27,326 bases of DNA from Apostichopus californicus (lineage: Eukaryota; Echinodermata; Holothuroidea; Aspidochirotida; Stichopodidae), in the NCBI GenBank assembly GCA_020650975.1, contig JAIPMN010019882.1, positions 1-27,326 on the forward strand. The letters run 5' to 3'. This document shows positions 21,101 through 27,326 of this stretch, one piece after another. Made by a program: the position numbers and the translations under genes. Position 1 is the first letter of the stretch, and every line of letters begins with the position of its first letter. The notes below the pieces were generated by a model that saw only the letters and a list, made by a program, of their open reading frames with translations, ran no database searches and was not told the DNA's origin.

Positions 21101-24100
21101 AAAGGGATAGTGTCCAATTTGTTTGCCTTTACATCGAAGCATTTGAATACAAACTAAAATGTGTCTTTTAATGTTGCAGGCCAGACACTAACAGTTAATT
21201 TTCGTAATAGCTAAGTTTTCGTAATAGCTAATATTCGTAATAGATAATATTTACATAACTCGATTTCTCAAAACACTTTCTTTAAACTTGAAGGCTAGAT
21301 AGCAAAAGCAAATCCTTATCACAGGTTCGATGTTTTATACTAAAACTTTCTGGAATTAAATCTCAAGAATTAACACTGTTACCAATTCAAAACAAAAAAA
21401 AATAACTTAATAGTTAACTTTTGAAACAATTACTTACTTTCAGTTTCTCTTCTTTGTCTGTTTCTACTTATCTTTTCAGAAGGTCCCAGATCATTCTGTG
21501 AACATTTCAACAAATCAACAAAATGAGAAGTTCTTTGTAGATCAAATGTTATTTAGGTATCATAGATTCGACGATGGATTCGAAAGGAAACTTGTTAGGT
21601 AAGTTACTGTTCGTTTTAATAACACAACTATAAAATATGTTATTCGTGGCGCATTTCACCTCAAAACAAATATGTAGTCTGTTCTAAATAAGATCACGAA
21701 ATCGGTTGATGTTTTAAAATCGCTGATCAATATATTGTAGTAAAACTGACAAAGAATTGCAAATATAAAAGAAGACTATACCTTGTTTGATCTGATTTTC
21801 ATATTTTTAAATTTGGGCAATAATTATAGCATTACGATTACTATGATAAAAATAAAAGATTTTGTTAAAATCTTCATCTGGGGACACTTCTAAAAATTAA
21901 ATATAAGTGCTCAAATATCGCTAATATTTTCGACATAGTTTACAATTCTGTTTACTGTTGATTTGGTTTTTAATTTTATACGTCGAAAGTTATTATTTAA
22001 CATGTCAATAATTACTCATAATGAGATTTCAGTTGTCCAAATTTGGTTACCAAGTGAAAGAAGAACAGCGATTAATTAACTTATGCCGTTTTTTTTTATA
22101 GCAGTGTTAATAAAATGCAAATTTACGGATTGAAAATAATCCAAAACATGTTGTATGGTAATTAATTAAATAATATGATTATTTGTACTAATAACCTACA
22201 TTTGTTTTATGGGAATAAATTATAACATCGAACATTTATTTTTAAGTGAGAAAGCTGCAATATATAATATATTTATGAGAAAATATTCTCCGTAAAACAC
22301 AACCGAAACGCACAGCCAAGTTTAGGTGAAGGTTTATGATGAAAATATAAATTTTATCAGCGTATTTGTTTACGCTGCGATAGTTCTCAACATATTTTTT
22401 TAAAGAGTATCAAGTTACTATAGTCCATAACATAAAGATGGTAATCTCAAATAAAAAAAAATGGCTAGATGACCATTATAAATCAGCTGCATATTTCTTA
22501 ACTTTAAAATGTAAATAAAACAACATATTAAAGTAACAAAAAGAAATCAGTCTCTTCATTATTATCCTACTTTTTTGGGAGCTTTTACCATGTTTCTACA
22601 ATCTTAGTGTTTTTTCAACAGACAAATCTTTAGAAACCTATGGCGGAAACATGTTTAAATAAGAGTTCAATTTAATTGCTTACCAATGAAATAATTAATT
22701 ATTCTTTGTATTACTTTCTAAATATATCACATACTACACAATGTCCATTAAAACAGTCGAACAAAGTAAGTATTTCTCTTTTTATGTCAAATGTTGATCC
22801 AATCAAACAATCGCAAGAGTAAGTATTGGAAAAGGCACAACAACTAGAATTTGACATAGGTTAACGATTTCAGAAAGTTAAACTAATAAAATAAAATTAA
22901 TTTGACCAGATGGCAATAGGAACAGGCACAGGGAATATAAACAATATTCGCGACAAGATAATTGCGTGGATGGAAAGTGCAATTTACCCATTCTATATCA
23001 TATTTAAAGCAAAAATCGTATTTATAACATTATCTATAAGGCATGTTTCTTTTATTGGTTTTAGTATCATTAATGGATCTTTATAGACTAGGAATCATAC
23101 CAAGTTCCCTCAGAATCAATCCCAGATAAATAGACATACTTCATTTACAGATAAAGACAGCGGAGAGGTTCAACTGAGAGATGTTGTATATCAATTAACA
23201 ATACACTCAATATGAACCGAAAACAAGAACAGAACATCGGAAGAGTGCGACAAGGTAAATTGCGTGTATGGAGAGAGAAGTTAGCCCATTCTTTAATATC
23301 TTTCAGGAAACTCGCATTAATTAACATGATACAGAAGACATGTTTGTTTTTAAGCAATTAACAAAGGTATAATATAATATATTAAAATAAGAAATATGTT
23401 TATAGGGACCTTTTTGAGTTTGGGTTTTGATACCATTTATTGATCTCAAAGTTTCAAACTTTATTGTGGTCATTAAAAACATACATTCAACGGTTACATT
23501 AACGATTGGAAGTGCACTGCTATTTTTTTTTCAAGTGTCGATGGATTATTCAAAATGTATTAAATAAATACGAAAAACCTAAATTTAATTTTAAATTTAA
23601 AGAGTTCATATTTTCAAACAGATCGTATTTTGAACAATTTATGAGTCAACCAAATTGAAAGGAACGTAAGAAAAATTTTCATATTAAGTACAGATTTAGT
23701 ATTACGAATCAACAAGTTAAAGTATACACGAAGGTATGGGAAAGATAATCTTCCAAATGTGGTTTTATGTTTGTATTTCTAATTACTTACTCTCTATTAT
23801 TTTTAAAATAATTTTAAACTTGCTGATCTATATATTGTAGTGAAAAAGACAAAGAATTGCTAAAATAAAAGAAGAAGACTATATCTTGTTTGATATGATT
23901 TCTATATGTTTTTTTTTCAGTTGTCATCAAATCGCGTCGAAACGTGGTTACCAAATGAAAAGATAGAGATCGAGAAATCAATTCACATATGCCGTTATTT
24001 TTCTTAAGGCAATGTGAATAGATGAAAAATTACAGATTGAAGATACTCAAAAATTGTGTATGGTATTTAATTAATTATTGGATTATCAATATGAATATTA

Positions 24101-25423
24101 CTGATAGTCTTCATTTGTTATGGGAATAAATTATAACATCGAAAATTTATTTTTTGAATAAATAATTTCTTCTTTGAAAATTATTTAGGATTTCAGCTAA
24201 AACTTACTTTAGTTAACGGAACGTATCATTTGCTATTTTTGGCTGCAGTGTGTGAATATTTCCTACACCATTTCTTAATTCTAGTCTTGAATTGATATCA
24301 TCGCTGGAGTACAAGTTGATTTGTACGTCATATTTTAGTATAACGTTACAACCGATGTTCATTACAAAGTATCAGATCTATTAACGTTTTTTGGTGTAAC
24401 ATAATTTGACATGCTTTCCAGTTTCAGCGGCAAGAATAGATAAAATAAATTAGCTACAATCTTAACCATAAAGATGAGTTTAGATATTGTTATAAATATT
24501 TAATACAAATGCAAAACGCACTAAATCACAGACTACATGCCTGTCTTCAAACAAGCTATTTAGAATACATTTCATTAATTCTTTCCATTCACCACTAGAT
24601 TTAAATTTACGATTCTGAGAATTTGTTGGAACGAGACCCGTTTATTAAGAGAGCTTGCTTCAAATCAATCTTAAATTGAAATATTCGGAAAATCACATAC
24701 TTCTATTTAAAATATGTTTGAGCTGGGAATGAATAATGCAGTATTTAATTTACATTGTAAAATTAAAACAATGTGTTACAAGTCTTTAGTCTGTGTTTTT
24801 GTAAGTTATACAACTTGTTGTGGCTGATAAATATTTAGTAAATCGTTCACATTTCTTTGATAAACAAGATAGTATCATTCTTTCTTCCTTTTTTTCTGTC
24901 TGTAAGTTACAAATGTAACACTGACGGGGAACAATTTAGAACTTACTTCAAATTAAAGACTAGCGGATTAAAGGTTAGTATAACCTGTTATAGTTTGTGA
25001 CTAATTTATTAAGAAAATCGCTCTTGTTTGGAAAAACTAACTCTTATAAAAAGAAAATCATATAAATATTTGGGAATATAGTTAAGCGTTGAAAGGATAC
25101 CTAGATTATTATAATACAGAGTTGCTTCATATATCTGTTTTTGTCTTGCTTTAGTTATAGGTCGTCTATTTTTAAGTGCTTTGAAAAAATGCTTTGCAAG
25201 TTTAAGTTTTGCTGCAGCTTAGCATAAATAAGCTTCGAAAAGAAGTTAAAGAACAGTAAGCAGAGAGATTATATGTTAAAATAAAGACTTGGTACCAAAA
25301 TGTGAAACGTTTTATGAAACGCGGAAATATTTGAAGACTTACCACCTGTCCCGATGATTCGGTGAAATCCAACCGTTGCAGGCAAACACCAAAGACGCAC
25401 AAACACAGCAACGTCAACTTCAT
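17877..25423 (-). CDS. FREP gene B: secreted fibrinogen-related protein, 5 exons, 280 aa
   Basis: This is the tandem paralogue of gene A with the same exon plan: 25343-25423, 21438-21495, 20823-20992, 20023-20293 and 17877-18139, totalling 843 nt with TAG. It has a signal peptide, the RNRQRR motif in exon 2 and a complete fibrinogen domain with calcium motif DRDND and NCASYYHGGWWFNHC. By hand count it differs from A at 20 residues plus a one-residue deletion at the end of exon 4; 15 of the 20 are in exon 5. No frameshift or nonsense change was seen, so both copies should be functional. Extracellular glycan recognition is inferred from the family. The canonical AATAAA hexamer downstream of gene A is AATAAT here. 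Confidence 0.9.
18140..20022 (-). other. FREP B intron 4 (1.9 kb)
   Basis: A phase-1 intron with the same splice sites as in A. It is longer than A mainly because of 19310-19880, which contains two diverged copies of a roughly 200-bp block. No coding sequence was seen. Confidence 0.7.
19432..19880. repeat. Direct repeat in FREP B intron 4
   Basis: Copy 1 (19432-19622) and copy 2 (19641-19880) share TCGGATAAT, ATTTCAACAAGTGAT, TTTAATATTTCT, GACGGATGTCTAA-like and AAGGCCCTC in order. Copy 2 has an extra segment with a small CGTGC/GCACG hairpin. Unit A has one chimeric copy only (about 3525-3625). Confidence 0.75.
20023..20293 (-). CDS. FREP B exon 4 (central fibrinogen domain)
   Basis: This 271-nt exon is one codon shorter than in A at its 3' end, where the GTTAGT donor is kept. 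It has two replacements (Leu109 to Ile, Phe128 to Tyr) and five silent changes. All core motifs are intact. Confidence 0.92.
20780..20818. mobile_element. 25-bp hairpin flanked by 7-bp direct repeats (copy B only)
   Basis: CTTGAAC (20780-20786) and CTTGAAC (20812-20818) flank a hairpin of CAGGGAGTT, a 7-nt loop and AACTCCCTG (20787-20811). Copy A has one CTTGAAC and no hairpin at the same place (4520-4526). This is the footprint expected of an insertion with target-site duplication, although a templated replication error is possible. It lies 12 nt inside intron 3 from the exon 3 donor. Confidence 0.7.
20823..20992 (-). CDS. FREP B exon 3 (start of fibrinogen domain)
   Basis: This 170-nt exon has the same borders and phases as in A. 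It has two conservative replacements (Val65 to Ala, Val77 to Ile) against six silent changes. The GTGAGT donor is followed, from intron position 12, by a small hairpin insertion absent from copy A. Confidence 0.9.
21199..21250. repeat. Short 16-bp tandem repeat in FREP B intron 2
   Basis: Three imperfect copies of TTCGTAATAGCTAA-type units, matching 4985-5033 in unit A. Confidence 0.65.
21438..21495 (-). CDS. FREP B exon 2 (linker with RQRR motif)
   Basis: This 58-nt exon has a TTCACAG acceptor and a GTAAGT donor. It encodes NDLGPSEKISRNRQRRETE. It has one replacement from A (His29 to Asp) and two silent changes. The basic motif is unchanged. Confidence 0.8.
21496..25342 (-). other. FREP B intron 1 (3.8 kb)
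   Basis: Phase-0 intron colinear with A's intron 1. It carries the older internal duplication (21721-22143 and 23821-24050, the latter with a deletion) and the short module pair (about 22902-22994 and 23210-23291). No extra exon was supported. Confidence 0.65.
25343..25423 (-). CDS. FREP B exon 1 (signal peptide)
   Basis: This 81-nt exon encodes the same 27 residues as exon 1 of gene A (one silent difference). The donor is GTAAGT rather than GTGAGT. The ATG is followed by a Lys-Leu-Thr-Leu-Leu hydrophobic leader. The exon sits in a block of exceptional noncoding conservation on both sides. Confidence 0.85.
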
Positions 25424-25904
25424 TTTTTTTATGGTTTGAAGCGATGAACTTTATAGAATGAAGTGATCTAGAGAGAGTCTATCAGCAGAATGAAGAAATC
25501 TCAACTAAACACGATACATCTTATGAATCAAGGAAACAGTTGACAAGACTAAGGAGACCTTGAATTATCTCATATAATGATAATGAATATTCATAAGCTT
25601 CAATTGTTATGAAGATAAACCTGGATTTGAAAAAAAAAATGGTTCAGATCTTAATGGAAATGTTATCATGTGCTTTATTTATATTCAATTGTCATTATTC
25701 CACAATACCAACTTTAAGCTTGTATTGTTTTGTTTTTTGTACAAAATGGTGAACTTGATGTGGTGGTTGGTGTTAGAACCGTAGATAGGATGTTGAAAGA
25801 TAGATACTACTTTACATATACTCATGAATTATGTATGAGATCGTCATCAAGCAGGTTTGGAACAAGTTAAAGTTGTACGCATACACAGAAGAGAAGAATT
25901 GATC
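25424..25904 (-). promoter_or_regulatory. FREP B 5' flank, strongly conserved with A
   Basis: Near-identical to 9468-9950, including TATAAAG at 25449-25455 and a stretch of about 60 identical bases around 25735-25795. It probably holds the promoter; no specific factor site can be proven from sequence alone. Confidence 0.5.
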
Positions 25905-26254
25905 TCTTTTTATTATGAGTAGTGAAAAGGAACATTAGCAATCTGGCAGCATTCAAACAGTGCGCCATTAGATCGTGTTTGGGTAGCATACTGCAGTATG
26001 TGATGTGAATGAAACAATAGTCGGGTTTTGTTTTCTACATAAAAACACAGACTTTGTATGTCGTCAACACTGTTGTCATTTTTGGATTTTCTCATCTTGT
26101 CTGTTGTCTTGAAAATGAAGACTTCTTTTCTGACATAACGTGTTATGGCGACATACATTGAACACATTAAAAGATTTGTTTATACTGATTCTTTTTGCTA
26201 TAAATATTGGTACTCGGAGTTATACGAGTCACCATGCAATATGAGTCTTAAAGT

Positions 26255-26392
26255 GATATCAGTCCTTATGTTATCCGGTATGAATCCTAACGTGATAATA
26301 TTAATCCCCATGTTATCCGGTTTGAATCCTAACGTGATGATATCAGTCCTCATGCTAGACGGTATGAATCCTATCTTGATATCAGTCCTCGG
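26255..26392. repeat. Minisatellite, three copies plus partial (unit B)
   Basis: Units start at 26255, 26297 and 26339 (42, 42, 39 bp), then a 15-bp partial. Same family and flanks as 10266-10526, with half the copy number. A LINE fragment begins immediately after it. Confidence 0.92.
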
Positions 26393-26394
26393 GT

Positions 26395-27326
26395 GATGCA
26401 ACTTTTGTGTCGGTATTTACAAGGGAAGATATGAGAAGTATTCCAGATTTTCAGGGGGGAAGTGATAGTCCTAAACTGGATACGGTCTTATTTTCGGATG
26501 AGGTTGTCTTAATGGAGTTGCTTCGTCTAAATGTTGCTAAAGCTTCTGGACCTGATGCAATCCATCGGTATTTGTTGAAGACTTTTGCACACCATTTCTG
26601 CGTTCCATTCTCATTGGTTTAAAGTAAATTTATGAATGAAGATTATGTTCCTAAGGACTGGAGATGTGCTTATATTACCCTTATTTTCAAGAAGGTTGAT
26701 AAGTCTAAGCCCTTTAATTATAGGCCCGTTAGCCTCACTAGTGTTGTTTGTAAGGTTATTGAGTCTATTGTTAAAAAGTCTATGGTCAGTCACTTCAGCT
26801 GTCAGTCTTTGATCAGAGAGTCTCAACATGGTTTTGTCATAAAAAGGTCTTGTCTCACTAATATTCTTGACTTTATGGAAGATGTAACAAGCTAACTGAA
26901 TAGGCAGAAGTATGTAGATGTTGTGTTCCTGGATTTCCAGAAGGCCTTTGATAAAGTTTCCCACCAGCGGCTTTTACTTAGGCTGAAGAGTATGGGTGTC
27001 AATGGGAATTTACTGTCTTGTATCGAGAATTGGCTTGGTAATAGGAAACAGAGGGTGGTAATTTAAAGGCTGTGCTTCTTCTTGGTAGGACGTTACTAGT
27101 GGGGTTCCACAGGGGTCTGTTTTCTGTCCCTTGTTGTTTGTTGCCTATATAAATGACATTGACGGAGATATTTTGTGTACAGCTAAGAAGTTTGCTGATG
27201 ACACCAAATTGTATTCTGATGTCTCTTCCAAAAGCGATTCTGAGAAATTTCAAACGTATTTAAATAAGGTTTTTTCCTGGTCTCAGGGATGGCAAATGCT
27301 TTTTAATAATGATAAATGCAAGGTAT
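26395..27326 (+). mobile_element. 5'-truncated, inactivated LINE reverse transcriptase (CR1/Jockey-like), continues past window
   Basis: In order: SVFTREDM, LNVAKASGPDAIH, VPKDWRCAYITLIFKK, FNYRPVSLTS, SQHGFVIKRSCLTNIL, VVFLDFQKAFDKVSHQRLL, SGVPQGS and the catalytic FADDTKLY box, then WQMLFNNDKCK at the window end. This is the order of a non-LTR retrotransposon reverse transcriptase. The endonuclease domain is absent. In-frame stops at 26620-26622, 26893-26895 and 27064-27066, a frameshift near 27064, and a TAG at 27086-27088 in the new frame make it non-functional, although the catalytic residues remain. It starts directly after the minisatellite. Confidence 0.9.

Larger units (their letters stand above)
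16804..26392. repeat. Tandem duplication unit B
   Basis: The second copy of the segment at 943-10526, offset by 15,861 bp at its left edge and 15,866 bp at its right edge. It contains FREP gene B. Large differences include about 500 bp extra in intron 4, a roughly 210-bp deletion in intron 1, a hairpin insertion in intron 3 and three rather than six minisatellite units. It abuts a LINE fragment on the right. Confidence 0.88.

Overview
The window looks like invertebrate animal nuclear DNA. It is AT-rich (about two-thirds A+T by eye) and has spliced genes with GT-AG introns, degraded LINE reverse-transcriptase fragments, a SINE-like element, microsatellites and a minisatellite. No bacterial-type operon, rRNA or tRNA gene was recognised. 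The only protein-coding genes I can support are two secreted fibrinogen-related proteins (FREPs) consisting of a short leader plus one fibrinogen C-terminal domain. There is no collagen, coiled-coil or immunoglobulin region, so they are not classical vertebrate ficolins. Echinoderm, tunicate, cephalochordate or mollusc origins are all possible; I lean weakly to an echinoderm-like marine invertebrate but cannot settle it.

Layout: 1-942 is AT-rich DNA containing one copy of a local repeat. 943-10526 is duplication unit A, holding FREP gene A on the minus strand (exons between 9467 and 2136). 10527-16803 is a 6.3 kb spacer with a decayed LINE 3' end at about 13331-14034. 16804-26392 is duplication unit B, holding FREP gene B on the minus strand (exons between 25423 and 17877). 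26395-27326 is a 5'-truncated, inactivated LINE reverse transcriptase that runs off the window. Units A and B are direct tandem copies, each about 9.6 kb, offset by about 15.86 kb.

Each gene has five exons with the same phases (introns 0, 1, 0, 1): a signal-peptide exon, a 19-codon exon carrying a basic furin-like RQRR motif, and three exons that assemble a complete fibrinogen domain with its calcium site and the NCA...GGWW...NC pocket. Predicted lengths are 281 aa (A) and 280 aa (B). Both reading frames are intact after splicing.

The two copies differ unevenly. Exons 1-4 carry mostly silent changes, whereas exon 5, which encodes the calcium- and ligand-binding subdomain, carries 15 of the 20 amino-acid replacements. 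The 5' flank and first exon are much better conserved than the introns. Copy B has a 25-bp hairpin flanked by a 7-bp direct repeat next to a splice donor and has lost the canonical AATAAA hexamers seen in A. The outer edge of both units is a 39/42-bp minisatellite with six units in A and three in B. These points suggest a young, still-diversifying innate-recognition lectin cluster.
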